Assembly: GCA_963704585.1 (NCBI GenBank) | Contig: OY969919.1 | Location: forward strand, 2,232,001 to 2,296,000 | Source of the DNA: Bog-756 sp963704585 | GTDB taxonomy: Bacteria; Actinomycetota; Acidimicrobiia; Acidimicrobiales; RAAP-2 | Direction of reading: 5' to 3' | DNA length: 64,000 nt | Shown: piece after piece, positions 16,992-25,767 of the stretch | Layout of the letters: each line of letters begins with the position of its first letter | Position numbering within the stretch: the first letter of the stretch is position 1 | The notes under the pieces: generated by a model | The model's database searches: none | What the model saw: only the letters and a program-made list of their open reading frames with translations | What the model was told of the DNA's origin: nothing | Position numbers and translations under genes: made by a program

Positions 16992-18194
16992 TTACTCCCC
17001 GGGGGGAGGGGTCCCCGGGCCCGGCGAGCCGCGCTCGTCGCAGGCCGGAGTGCTGAAGAGCCGGTCCGCCACCGCGCCGACCCCGATCAGGTCGTGCACG
17101 TCGCTCTCGAGGAGCGGCACCCGGTAGACCGGTGCGGGGTCGACCATCGCGACGAGGTCCGCGTAGGCCTGCTCCTCGCGGTCCGAGGCCTCGGTGTAGC
17201 CGTAGAGGTTCTCGACGAGCTGGTCGAAGGCCGTCCCGGCCGTGCGCGGCCGCGTGAGCGTCGCGAGCCGCTCGTCGTCGACGAACCGCGGCTGGACGCG
17301 GTTCACGATGAGCGCGGTGACGGACAGGTTCGACTCGGCGAGCTTGTCGGCGAAGTGGACCGCTTCGTCGATCGAGTCGGAGCGCGGCGAGGCGACGAGG
17401 ACGAACGCAGTGCCAGGCTGACCGAGCAGCTCGCGCACCCGCGAGGCCCGGGCCCGGAAACCCTCCTCCATCCCTTCGAACGCCTGGAAGAACGAGACCG
17501 CGTCACTCACGATGTCGGCCCCGGCGACCTTCGAGATCGTCCGGAGGAGCGTGTGCACCGCCACGCCCATCACCTTCAGTCCCGCACGGGTCGGGGTCAT
17601 GAGCGCCCGGAAGACGCGGTTCTCGAGGAACCGGGTGAGCCGCCGCGGCGCGTCGAGGAAGTCGAGCGCGTTGCGCGACGGCGGGGTGTCGACGACGACG
17701 AGGTCGAAGCTGCCCTCCTCGACGAGCTCGTAGAGCTTCTCCATCGCCATGTACTCCTGGGTTCCCGAGAGCGTGCCGGTGAGGTTGCGGTAGATCCGGT
17801 TGACCCGGATCTCCTCCGCCTGCTGCTCGCTGTCGGAGTACCGCTGTACGAGGTCGTCGAACGTGCCCTTCGGGTCGAGCATGAGCGCGTGGAGCCGACC
17901 GGGCCATGCCCCCTCGATCTCGACCGGGTGGTTGGAGAGCTCGTCGACCCCGAGGGAGTCGGCGAGCCGCCGCGCCGGGTCGATGGTGACGACGCAGGCG
18001 GAGCGCCCGAGCCGGGCCGCTTCGAGCGCGATCGCCGCGGCGGTCGTGGTCTTGCCGACCCCACCGGAACCGCAGCAGATCACGATCGAGTGCCCGGCGA
18101 CGACGTCGTCGATGGCGGGAGCCTGCGCGCGGGCGGTCCGGGCGCCCGCGCCGACGACGGGCGTCCGGGCACTGTTGGTGTCGGGCACGGTCAC
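16992..18194 (-). CDS. ArsA/GET3-type ATPase, second copy
   Basis: The 400-residue SIMIBI ATPase has a deviant P-loop CCGSGGVGKTTTAA (about 41-54), an A-loop region VTIDPARRLADSLG and the switch motif VVVDTPPSRNALDFL. GTG 18194 overlaps the upstream stop (GTGA) and has a GGGAG site. In actinobacteria such proteins occur as tandem pairs, usually annotated as anion-transporting ATPases. The vicinal cysteines that define arsenite-pump ArsA are not evident, and no ArsB or ArsR lies nearby, so arsenic export is unlikely. A chaperone or targeting role is possible. Confidence 0.85.
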   Translation of the reverse strand: MTVPDTNSARTPVVGAGARTARAQAPAIDDVVAGHSIVICCGSGGVGKTTTAAAIALEAARLGRSACVVTIDPARRLADSLGVDELSNHPVEIEGAWPGRLHALMLDPKGTFDDLVQRYSDSEQQAEEIRVNRIYRNLTGTLSGTQEYMAMEKLYELVEEGSFDLVVVDTPPSRNALDFLDAPRRLTRFLENRVFRALMTPTRAGLKVMGVAVHTLLRTISKVAGADIVSDAVSFFQAFEGMEEGFRARASRVRELLGQPGTAFVLVASPRSDSIDEAVHFADKLAESNLSVTALIVNRVQPRFVDDERLATLTRPRTAGTAFDQLVENLYGYTEASDREEQAYADLVAMVDPAPVYRVPLLESDVHDLIGVGAVADRLFSTPACDERGSPGPGTPPPGE

Positions 18195-19210
18195 CGGGAT
18201 GCTCCCGCGGGATCGTGCATCGCGGTCACACCGGCGGCGAGTGCCTCGCCGAGGACGTCGAGCTCCGCCGGACCGATCGAGGGCGTGAACAGGAAGGGCA
18301 CCCGGAGCTGCGGGAGCGGGAGCTCCTGGGCGAGGCGGCGCAGCTGCTCCTCCTGGAGGTCGACGCGGGTGTGGCGGAACCGGCGCGCGGCCTCGAGCGC
18401 CTCGAGCACGTCGTCGTCCACCTCGACCCCGGCGTCGTGCGCGGCTTCCGCGGCGGGCACGTCGAGGCCGGGCAGGTGCGGATGGCACGCGTTGACGATG
18501 ACGGGACCGAGCACGACGCCGATCCGGTCCTCGAGCTGGTAGGCGGACTCGATGACCTCGTTGACCGGCATCTCCTCCGGCAGGGTCACCAGCGCGACCT
18601 GGCACCGGGTCGGGTCCGAGAGGAGCTCGGCGACGTCGGCCGCCTGGGTCCGGATCGGCCCGCCCCGGGCCGCGTCGAGCAGTCCGGAGGCCGAAGAGAG
18701 GAAGGTCATGGTGTGGCCGGTCGCCGGAGCGTCCACGAGGACGAGGTCGGCGACGCGGCTGCGCTCGAGCTGCTTGACCTTGCCGAGCACGAGGATGTCC
18801 CGGATTCCCGGGATCGCCCCGGCCACCAGGTCGACGATCCCGCTCGCCAGGAGCCGCTTCGACACCCGGCGGAGGCCGTGGTCGGCGAGGTACTCGAGGA
18901 GGGCGTCGTCGGGGGTGATCATGCGAGCCTGGACCGTCCCGGGCGGGATCCGGGGACCCTCGCCGTCCGCCTCGCCCACCGCGGTCGTGGCGCCGGCGGC
19001 ACGCAGGACCGAGCCGGCGTAGCCGAGGGGGTCTCGCACGCCGAAGGCGTTGGCCACACCCGGACGGCCTTCGAGCTCGACGACCAGGACCGAGAGGCCC
19101 GCGCCCGCCGCGAGGTGGGCGAGGGCCGCCACCATGGTCGTCTTTCCGACGCCACCCTTCCCCGCCACGATCAGGACCCGGCTCTGACGGCAGAACGCGC
19201 GCACGTCCAT
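18191..19210 (-). CDS. ArsA/GET3-type ATPase, first copy
   Basis: The 339-residue partner of the downstream ATPase has P-loop AGKGGVGKTT (16-25), VLVVELEGRPGVANAFG after it, and the switch segment LVLVDAPATGHTMTFLSS. The frame is open upstream to 19615, but ATG 19210 gives the family start MDVRAFCRQSRVLIVAGKGG. The pair may act as a heterodimer; each copy has its own P-loop, as the single-domain members of the family do. It is divergent from whiB across 313 bp, an arrangement common in actinobacteria. Confidence 0.85.
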   Translation of the reverse strand: MDVRAFCRQSRVLIVAGKGGVGKTTMVAALAHLAAGAGLSVLVVELEGRPGVANAFGVRDPLGYAGSVLRAAGATTAVGEADGEGPRIPPGTVQARMITPDDALLEYLADHGLRRVSKRLLASGIVDLVAGAIPGIRDILVLGKVKQLERSRVADLVLVDAPATGHTMTFLSSASGLLDAARGGPIRTQAADVAELLSDPTRCQVALVTLPEEMPVNEVIESAYQLEDRIGVVLGPVIVNACHPHLPGLDVPAAEAAHDAGVEVDDDVLEALEAARRFRHTRVDLQEEQLRRLAQELPLPQLRVPFLFTPSIGPAELDVLGEALAAGVTAMHDPAGASR

Positions 19211-19523
19211 GACGTGGCCGAGCGTACTGTCCACACCCCCGTCCGCCGCCCCACCGCCTCCCAGGGGGCCGCCCGACCGCACCCTCACCGGTCGAACCGG
19301 TGATCCCGCCCCTCGACCGCTCGGACCACGCCGCGACACCGCGGTCGCGCGGAGGGTGTCCGAAGGACCGCCGGTACGCCTGATTCCGTGACAATCCCTG
19401 GTCAGGCCCCTTGTTTCGCGGGGGCGCTCCGAGTACGTTCCCTTGCTGGAGGATGGGTCCTGGGGGAGGGCGACCCATGCTGGACGACGGGCCAGAAGGG
19501 CCGGGCCAGAAGGGGAGTGGGGA
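19211..19523. other. Divergent control region between the ArsA pair and whiB
   Basis: No coding frame is supported here. It carries the whiB promoter (separate entry) and must carry the promoter of the ATPase pair; a TACGCT box at 19221-19226 on the minus strand lies 10 nt before the ATG at 19210. Confidence 0.5.
19411..19439 (+). promoter_or_regulatory. whiB promoter
   Basis: TTGTTT (19411-19416) and TACGTT (19434-19439) are separated by exactly 17 bp, a good housekeeping-sigma arrangement. The predicted transcript has a leader of about 78 nt before the GTG at 19524, unlike the leaderless units elsewhere in the window. Confidence 0.55.
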
Positions 19524-19781
19524 GTGGAGCAGGCGGTAGATGCATGGCAGTTGCGGGCCTCGTGCCGCGGTCCGCAGGCGGAGATCTTCTTCCCGCCTGC
19601 GCACGCCGAGCGCAAGGACGAGAAGCTGCAGCGCGAGGAGCGCGCGAAGGCGATCTGCCGGACCTGCGCGGTGCGGAACGAGTGCCTCGACTACGCGATC
19701 CGCATCCACGAGCCGCACGGCATCTGGGGCGGGCTCAACGAGATGGAGCGCAAGCAGCTGGTGGATCGCCGGGCGGGCTGA
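19524..19781 (+). CDS. whiB: WhiB-family iron-sulfur transcriptional regulator
   Basis: The 85-residue protein binds a [4Fe-4S] cluster through C14, C45, C48 and C54 (C-x30-C-x2-C-x5-C). The beta-turn GIWGG at 66-70 and a C-terminal basic stretch (ERKQLVDRR) complete the family pattern. The open frame reaches back to 19443, but GTG 19524 has a GGGGAG site and a start matching short WhiB proteins. These Actinobacteria-specific proteins act with the principal sigma factor's region 4. The subclass is not certain. Confidence 0.92.
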   Translation: MEQAVDAWQLRASCRGPQAEIFFPPAHAERKDEKLQREERAKAICRTCAVRNECLDYAIRIHEPHGIWGGLNEMERKQLVDRRAG

Positions 19782-19788
19782 GCCCGGC

Positions 19789-20694
19789 TCAGCCGAGTCC
19801 GAGCTCCTGCGCTGCGGCGCGGGTTCCCTTCGAGGTGCACACCGACGCCGGCTGCTGTCCTGTTGCCTGACAGATCCCGGCGACGAGCTGGTTGGCGGAC
19901 GCGACGACCGCCTCGCCGATCGGCGTCCTGGGCTGGTCGAGCGCGGCGACGATCGTGGCCTGTGAGGCGCCCTCGAGCACGGCCGGGCTGAAGCCGGCGG
20001 TCGCCGCGACGACCTTGTTGCCCACGTCGACGAAGGGGAACCAGCCGGACCCGCCGTGCTGCCCGTAGCGGGTGACGAGCGCGTTCTCGGCCGGGGTCAG
20101 CGTGGCGATCTGGGTGTAGGTGCCGTGGGCGTCGACGACCGTCGAGTAGAGCTCGACGCCCACGAACGTGAGATACGGGCTCGTGTACGCGGCGTGGACG
20201 AAGCTGAAGGACTGGACCGACGGGAAGACGGAGAGCGTGGCCGACTGCACGTTGTGGAGCGTCGTGAAATGGCCGAACCGCGAGAGCGCGACGATGAGTG
20301 GCCACCGCTCCGCAGCGCAGAACGGGCAGTACTCGGCGCCCGCGTAGAAGACCTCCGGCTTGCCCGACGCGGTGAGCGGCGGCTGCCCGTGCAGCGAGGT
20401 CGGCGGGAAGAGCTGCACGCCGGTCGCGTCGACCCCCACCGCGTCGAAGACGGAGGACGGCACGTTCGAGAGTGACGCGAGCACGTCCGACGGGGTCGCC
20501 GCCGGGTGGGCCACGCTCTGGGACGGCGAGCTCCGGGTGAGGGCGTAGACGAGCAGCGCGGTGACGCCGACCAGGATGACCGCCACCGCGCCCCAGGCGA
20601 GGCGGGCCGAGCGAGCCATGCCCCCCTCGTGGCCGTCGATGGGTGCGGGCGCGACCCCGCGGTCCGTCGTCGCCGGCGTCTGCGCCCCGGTCAC
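19789..20694 (-). CDS. DUF929 thioredoxin-like membrane-anchored protein (CPFC)
   Basis: The 301-residue protein has one N-terminal transmembrane helix (about 32-52), placing the rest outside the membrane. The DUF929 domain follows, with a thioredoxin-like active site EYCPFC (C123, C126) in YAGAEYCPFCAAERWPL. A second cysteine pair (GICQATGQQPASVC) lies near the C-terminus. It starts at GTG 20694, 24 bp after the VKOR stop, in an operon DUF929-VKOR-DUF929. The likely role is disulfide-bond formation together with VKOR; no DUF929 protein is biochemically familiar to me. Confidence 0.8.
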   Translation of the reverse strand: MTGAQTPATTDRGVAPAPIDGHEGGMARSARLAWGAVAVILVGVTALLVYALTRSSPSQSVAHPAATPSDVLASLSNVPSSVFDAVGVDATGVQLFPPTSLHGQPPLTASGKPEVFYAGAEYCPFCAAERWPLIVALSRFGHFTTLHNVQSATLSVFPSVQSFSFVHAAYTSPYLTFVGVELYSTVVDAHGTYTQIATLTPAENALVTRYGQHGGSGWFPFVDVGNKVVAATAGFSPAVLEGASQATIVAALDQPRTPIGEAVVASANQLVAGICQATGQQPASVCTSKGTRAAAQELGLG

Positions 20695-20718
20695 CGTGCC
20701 CCTCTCGGCGGGATCCGC

Positions 20719-21204
20719 CTACGCCCCGTCGTCGTAGCCGTCGGCGCCGGCGAAGGCCAGCCCGTCGTCGGGGGTGAGCACGATCGGCGCGGTCGTCACG
20801 ATGATCACGAAGAGGAGGAAGGTGATGAGGTGGACCGACGAGCACCAGAGGCAGATCGCCTTGATGAGGAAGAGTTCCGCGATCAGCAGGTAGACGACCA
20901 TCCCGACCCCCACGACCGCCAGCGCGAGTCGCGCCAGGTGGATGCGGCGGTCGCTCGAGCGCCACGCGGCGGGCAAGCAGAGCAGGATCATCGGGACGAA
21001 GTAGGCGAGGCCGAGCATGGCGACCGGGATCCCGAAGACCTCCGACTGCGGGCTCGTGGTGACCTTCTCGCAGTTGATCGTCGCGTTCGACGAGCAGACC
21101 AGTGCGTGGGGCTGGAAGTGCGTGATGGTCAGGTAGATCGAGACCCCGAGCCCGAGCACGGCGAGGACGAGCGTGGTGATCGGCTGCCATCGCAGCGTGG
21201 TCAT
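20719..21204 (-). CDS. Vitamin K epoxide reductase (VKOR) family protein
   Basis: The 161-residue membrane protein has four to five transmembrane segments. Two cysteine pairs are present: the loop pair C37/C45 (VCSSNATINC) and the active-site pair CLWC (C118, C121) at the quinone site. Bacterial VKORs pass electrons from thioredoxin-like oxidases to quinones and so replace DsbB in actinobacteria. Here the natural partners are the two flanking DUF929 proteins. No thioredoxin domain is fused to it, unlike many bacterial homologues. Confidence 0.9.
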   Translation of the reverse strand: MTTLRWQPITTLVLAVLGLGVSIYLTITHFQPHALVCSSNATINCEKVTTSPQSEVFGIPVAMLGLAYFVPMILLCLPAAWRSSDRRIHLARLALAVVGVGMVVYLLIAELFLIKAICLWCSSVHLITFLLFVIIVTTAPIVLTPDDGLAFAGADGYDDGA

Positions 21205-21232
21205 GGCCGGAACCCCTTCGCCACCGGTCGGC

Positions 21233-22300
21233 TCAGAACGAGAGCTTCATGGCCTTGGCGGCCGCCTGCACGCCCGAGCTCTTGCAGACCAACGAGGGGG
21301 CCCCCTTGGTGCTCGCGCAGATCGCCGCCGAGATGTAGTTGGAGGTCGCGACGATCGCCTGGGTCACCGGATTGGACGGGTCGCTGAGGCCGCCTGCGAT
21401 CTGCGTCCAGCTGAGGCCGGCCAGGATGCCGGGGCTGTAGCTCGCCCCCGAGATGAGCGCGATGTTCCCGATGTCGACGAACGGGAATCCGACGCTGCCG
21501 GCGGTCGCCCCGGGGATGTACTTCGGGGCGGAGTAGGTGTTGATGATGCGCTGCTCCTCGGCTGTCGGGTTCTCGAGCGACGCATAGCCGCCGCCGGCCA
21601 GCGGCACGTTGCTCTGCGTCTCGATCGAGAAGAAGGAGAGGTAGGGGCTGGTCATCGTCGCGCCGTGGTAGCTGAAGGTGTTGGTGGCCGGGAAGACGTC
21701 GGAGTGCGACGACGCGGTCGTCTTGAGGCCGGACCAGGTCCCGAAGCGCGAGAGGGCGGCCGTCATCGCCCACCGCTCGGCAGCGCAGTACGGGCAGTAC
21801 TCGGCGCCGTAGTAGAGCATCGCCGGCGTCTTGCCGGCGACGGTGAGCGGGGGCTGGTTGGTCAGCACGATCGGCGGGGTGACCGACGTCTGCGAGGAGG
21901 TGATCCCGACGGTGTCGTAGACGGATGCGGGGATGTTCGTCACGTCGTGGACGACCGAGGCGGCCGCAGGCACGACGGGGGTGTAGTTGAGGGTCTGGGT
22001 CGAGTTGCTCGTCACCTTGACCACGACCAGCACGATCACGACGACGATCACCACGGCGACCGCGCCCCAGGCCAGCATCACGCCGGAGACGCCACGCCGG
22101 GGCGCCGCCTGGGCCGGGCGGCTCCCGGGCTTCGGCGTGTTCCCACCCCGCGCGCCGGTGCCCGCCGCCTTGGGCGAGACCGCGCGGCTCTGGGCCTTGC
22201 TCCGGTCCTTCGCGGACTGGTTGCCCCGCGCGCCCTGGCCGGCCGCGGGCTTCGGCTTGTTGCCCCCCGTCGTCACGGTCTTCTTCGAGTCCTCTGCCAT
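21233..22300 (-). CDS. DUF929 thioredoxin-like membrane-anchored protein (CPYC)
   Basis: This 355-residue paralogue of the gene at 19789 has a Lys/Ala/Pro-rich cytoplasmic N-terminus (1-70), one transmembrane helix (about 74-95), and an external DUF929 domain with the active site EYCPYC (C169, C172) in YYGAEYCPYCAAERW. The two paralogues share the pattern PPLT-x-x-GKP/TP before the active site and FPFVDVGN/FPFVDIGN further on. The frame is open to 22549, but ATG 22300 starts at the natural N-terminus. It is the first gene of the three-gene redox operon. Confidence 0.8.
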   Translation of the reverse strand: MAEDSKKTVTTGGNKPKPAAGQGARGNQSAKDRSKAQSRAVSPKAAGTGARGGNTPKPGSRPAQAAPRRGVSGVMLAWGAVAVVIVVVIVLVVVKVTSNSTQTLNYTPVVPAAASVVHDVTNIPASVYDTVGITSSQTSVTPPIVLTNQPPLTVAGKTPAMLYYGAEYCPYCAAERWAMTAALSRFGTWSGLKTTASSHSDVFPATNTFSYHGATMTSPYLSFFSIETQSNVPLAGGGYASLENPTAEEQRIINTYSAPKYIPGATAGSVGFPFVDIGNIALISGASYSPGILAGLSWTQIAGGLSDPSNPVTQAIVATSNYISAAICASTKGAPSLVCKSSGVQAAAKAMKLSF

Positions 22301-22460
22301 GGTCTCGCCATCTCCAGTCGCCGACGCTCCGCAGGCAGCGTAACGTGTCGGCTTCGGCGCATGCCGTCGCGGCGGGCTCCGATCGTCCCAGCGTGTGGGC
22401 GTGCCGCACCACCCACGGGATCGATCCGCCGCCGAGGTCCGCGTCGTACACTGACCGTCG

Positions 22461-23426
22461 ATGTTCGTCGAGCAGAGGGGCACTGCACGTACCGGGCCGC
22501 CCGACGCGTCCGGGCGTTCGGGCGGCGGGACGTCCTTGCGCTGGCGCACGGCGCAGGTGGACGGGCGCCGGGTCCGCTACGCGGTCGTCGGAGCCGGTCC
22601 GCCGGCGATCTTCCTGCACGGCTGGGGTCTGCGTCCGAACGCGTACCGTCGGGCGATCCGGGCGATGGGCGACGCGGGATGCCGGGTCTACGCGCCGGCG
22701 CTGCCCGGCTTCGGTGGCACGCCCGAGCTCCCCGGGGACGACCGGACCTTCGCGGGGTACGGCCGGTGGGTCGGACGGTTCCTCGACGCGGTGGGCGAGG
22801 CGCACGTGGCGGTCGCGGCGGGCCACTCCTTCGGCGGCGGGGTCGCGACCTCGTTCGTCTACGACCGGCCCGACCGCGCCTCGTCGCTCCTGCTCGCCAA
22901 CGCGGTCGGCAGCCCGACCTGGGCGCTCTTCCCCAACGAGGTCCGGACCATGGTGCAGCGCCCGTTCTGGGACTGGGGTCGCCACTTCGGCACCGACCTC
23001 CTGGCCTCGCCGCGCCTCCTCCGCCTCCTGCCCATGCTCCTCGAGGACTTCGTCCCGAACCTCATTCAGAACCCGCTCGGGATGATCCGGACCGGTGAGT
23101 TCATCCGCAAGGCCGACCTGGTCGGCGAGGTGCGGGCGATCGCGGCGCACGGGATCCCCGTCTCGGTCGCCTGGTCCGACCGCGACGGGCTCGTGCCGCG
23201 CTCGGCCTTCGACGACCTGCGCCACGCCGCGGGTGTCGAGGGCGTCGTGATCGAAGGTGCGCACGCGTGGCTCATCGCCGAGCCGCAGCGGTTCGGCGAG
23301 CTCGCGATCAGCGCCCTCGTCGACTCCGGCGCGGTCACCGAGCGGTCGGTGCCCGCTCCCGGCGGCACGGCCGGAGGGGCCGGCAGTGCCGCGGACGACG
23401 AAGGGGAGCTCGAGGCGTCCCTGTAG
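22461..23426 (+). CDS. Alpha/beta hydrolase
   Basis: The 321-residue protein has an alpha/beta-hydrolase core: the oxyanion motif LHGWG (52-56), nucleophile elbow GHSFGG with S123, a late acid in VAWSDRDGLVP and the probable catalytic histidine in GAHAW. The N-terminal 25 residues are low-complexity. A TACACT box lies 8 nt before the ATG, so the mRNA may be nearly leaderless. The substrate is unknown; similar proteins are lipases, esterases or C-C hydrolases. The NUDIX gene follows after 11 bp. Confidence 0.85.
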   Translation: MFVEQRGTARTGPPDASGRSGGGTSLRWRTAQVDGRRVRYAVVGAGPPAIFLHGWGLRPNAYRRAIRAMGDAGCRVYAPALPGFGGTPELPGDDRTFAGYGRWVGRFLDAVGEAHVAVAAGHSFGGGVATSFVYDRPDRASSLLLANAVGSPTWALFPNEVRTMVQRPFWDWGRHFGTDLLASPRLLRLLPMLLEDFVPNLIQNPLGMIRTGEFIRKADLVGEVRAIAAHGIPVSVAWSDRDGLVPRSAFDDLRHAAGVEGVVIEGAHAWLIAEPQRFGELAISALVDSGAVTERSVPAPGGTAGGAGSAADDEGELEASL

Positions 23427-23437
23427 CCTGACCCCTC

Positions 23438-24378
23438 ATGACCGTCACCGTCCGAGACGCCGCAACGGTGATGCTGGTCCGGGACGCGGTCGACGACGAC
23501 GGCGCGCCGACCGTGGAGGTCTGCATGCTCCAACGCAACCTGGCGTCGGAGTTCGTCGCCGGCGCGTACGTCTTCCCCGGCGGCTCGGTCGACCCGTCGG
23601 ACCGCACGCCCGAAGCCGCGGCGGTCTGCCGCGGTCTGACCGATGCCGAAGCGAGTGCGGCGCTCGGGATCACCGCGGGAGGGCTCGCGTTCTACGTCGC
23701 GGCGCTCCGCGAGTGTTTCGAGGAGGCCGGTGTCCTCGTCGCCGTCGACGTGGCGGACGGGGGCGCGGGGGCGCGGCGCTGCTCGACACCGACGATCCGG
23801 GGCGTGCGGCGAGCCTCGCGGCCCACCGCACGGCGCTCAACGAGGGGCGGTCCGGGATGGCCGAGGTCTGCGGCGCCGAGGAGCTGGCGCTCTGGGTCGG
23901 CGCGATGTACTACGTGAGCCACTGGATCACCCCCGAGCTCGCGCCGCGGCGGTACGACACGCGCTTCTTCGTGACCGCGGCGCCGCCCCGCCAGGTCGCG
24001 CGCCACGACGACGGCGAGACGATCGACAGCCAGTGGGTCCGTCCGGACGTCGCGCTCGCCCGGCACGAGGCCGACGAGATCGTCCTCATGCCCCCGACCG
24101 TCACCAACCTGCGGGCGATCGGCCGGCACCGGACGGTCGAGGAGGTGCTCGCCTGGGCGAGCGGGCTCGAGACGGTGCCGACGGTGCTCCCGATCGTGCT
24201 CGTCGAGGACGGCAACCTCCTCATCCTCCGGCCGGGGGACGAGGGGTACGAAGAAGCGCTGGCCGACCGGCTCGCGTCGGGCTCCGGCGCCGACGAGGGG
24301 CTCGCCTCGGTCGCCCGCGAGCTCTGGGGCCAGGGGTTCGAACTCCGCGACCCGCCCGTGGCGGGTCCCACCTCCTGA
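23438..24378 (+). CDS. NUDIX hydrolase, frameshifted
   Basis: The first frame (from 23438) encodes the start of a NUDIX fold: FVAGAYVFPGGSVDP, then the core of the Nudix helix ALRECFEEAGVLV. Near 23760-23775, in a run of G and GC repeats, the frame must move by one base; the continuation (LLDTDDPGRAASLAAHRTAL to the stop at 24378) reads as the rest of the same long NUDIX subfamily, giving about 313 residues. Unrepaired, the first frame ends at 23917 with a nonsense tail. A homopolymer assembly error is likely. The substrate may be a CoA or nucleotide diphosphate. Confidence 0.7.
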
Positions 24379-24417
24379 GGCGTCCGCCCGGACCGGCCTC
24401 CCGAGCCGGCCCCGGCG

Positions 24418-25629
24418 TCAGGCGCCGCCGCCCGCGGTGGTGCTCCCGCCGGCCTCGCCGGCCGCGACCGCGGCCTCGACGCGCTCGAGGAGGCGCACGC
24501 TGCATCCCTCCATGTCGGTCACCGGTGCCACGGTCGTGCTCAGCGCGGTCGCGATCTCGTCGAAGACCGAGGCGAGCGGCTGGTCGGGATCGAGCGCGAC
24601 CGGCTCGCCGGCATCGCCGCCCGCCGAAACCGACGGGTGGAGGGGGATGCGTCCGATGAGCGGGACGCCGATGTCGGACGCGAGGCGCTCCCCGCCGCCG
24701 GAGCCGAAGAGCGCGTAGCTCGTGCCGTGCTCGCAGGTGAAGTCGCTCATGTTCTCGATCACCCCAGCCACCCGCAGGTAGCCCTTGCGCGCCATGTCCG
24801 CCGTGCGGGCGGCGACCTTCTGGGCGGCGACGGGCGGCGTGGTCACGACGATGACCTCCGTCCGCGGCATCATCCGGGCGAGGCCCATCTGGATGTCGCC
24901 GGTGCCCGGCGGCATGTCGATGAGGAGGTAGTCGAGGTCGCCCCAGTGCACGTCCTCGAGGAACTGCTGGACCGCGCGGTTGAGGATGAGACCCCGCCAC
25001 ATGATGGCGTTCTCCTCGTCCGCCAGGAACCCCATCGACAGCACGCGGAGCACGCCATCGCCCACCCGGCGCTCGAGGGGGACCATCTTCTTGTCGCGCG
25101 CCTCGACGTCGCCCCGCATCCCGAGCAGGCGGGGCACCGAGAAACCCCAGATGTCGGCGTCGAGCAGGCCGACGGTCAGGCCCCGCCGGGCAAGTGCCAC
25201 GGCCACGTTCACCGTGACCGAGCTCTTGCCGACCCCGCCCTTGCCCGACGCGATGGCGATGACCCGGGCGGTGCCGGGGATGTCGGTGGCCGGCGCGGGG
25301 TCGCGGGCGAGGAGACGGGCCCGGGCCATCACCGCCGAGCGGCGTTCGGCGTCCATCACGCCGGTCGTGACCGACACCGTGGCCACGCCCTCGACCGCGC
25401 CGACGTGGGTCCGGACGTCCTGCTCGATCTGGGCCCGCAGCGGGCAGCCGGCGACGGTCAGCGCGACCTCGACCTCGACGGCGTCGCCGTCGACACGCAG
25501 GCCGGTCACCATGCCGAGCTCGACGATGTCGGCACCGAGCTCGGGATCGACCACGCCGCGCAGGGCCGAGCGGATCGCGTCCTCGCCGGGCCCGTCGGCG
25601 CCGGGCCCCTGCGTCTCGGGCCGGGTCAC
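24418..25629 (-). CDS. mrp: Mrp/ApbC-type P-loop iron-sulfur carrier protein
   Basis: The 403-residue protein combines an N-terminal MIP18/DUF59 domain (about 15-95: IRSALRGVVDPELGADIVEL) with a Mrp/NBP35 ATPase. The deviant P-loop ASGKGGVGKSSVTVN is at 127-141, with the LLIDMPPGTGDIQM and VIENMSDFTC motifs later. Members load or transfer Fe-S clusters. It starts at GTG 25629, 7 nt after a TAGACT box, so its mRNA is probably leaderless. It is divergent from the IscA/ErpA-type gene, consistent with a shared role in Fe-S maturation. Confidence 0.9.
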   Translation of the reverse strand: MTRPETQGPGADGPGEDAIRSALRGVVDPELGADIVELGMVTGLRVDGDAVEVEVALTVAGCPLRAQIEQDVRTHVGAVEGVATVSVTTGVMDAERRSAVMARARLLARDPAPATDIPGTARVIAIASGKGGVGKSSVTVNVAVALARRGLTVGLLDADIWGFSVPRLLGMRGDVEARDKKMVPLERRVGDGVLRVLSMGFLADEENAIMWRGLILNRAVQQFLEDVHWGDLDYLLIDMPPGTGDIQMGLARMMPRTEVIVVTTPPVAAQKVAARTADMARKGYLRVAGVIENMSDFTCEHGTSYALFGSGGGERLASDIGVPLIGRIPLHPSVSAGGDAGEPVALDPDQPLASVFDEIATALSTTVAPVTDMEGCSVRLLERVEAAVAAGEAGGSTTAGGGA

Positions 25630-25636
25630 CCCGGGA

Positions 25637-25642
25637 AGTCTA
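25637..25642 (-). promoter_or_regulatory. Leaderless -10 element of mrp
   Basis: On the minus strand TAGACT is followed by 7 nt and the GTG start at 25629, without a Shine-Dalgarno sequence. Confidence 0.5.
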
Positions 25643-25767
25643 CCGGGAGGCGCGAACGGCCTGGTCGTCGGCGTGTCCGGCCCGCGCACCCGCGGGAGTA
25701 CGATGGTCGGGACGGTCGGCGAACGGCCGGCGGCGAGATCGGGAACGTCTCGGGAGGATCCACCGAC

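Noticed and set aside
16248..18542. 764-codon open frame on the plus strand
   Set aside because: It runs opposite three well-supported minus-strand genes and has shadow-type composition without any domain.
16992..19210. Arsenic resistance operon
   Set aside because: No ArsB, ArsC, ArsR or metal-binding cysteine set accompanies the ATPases; the arsA label would mislead.
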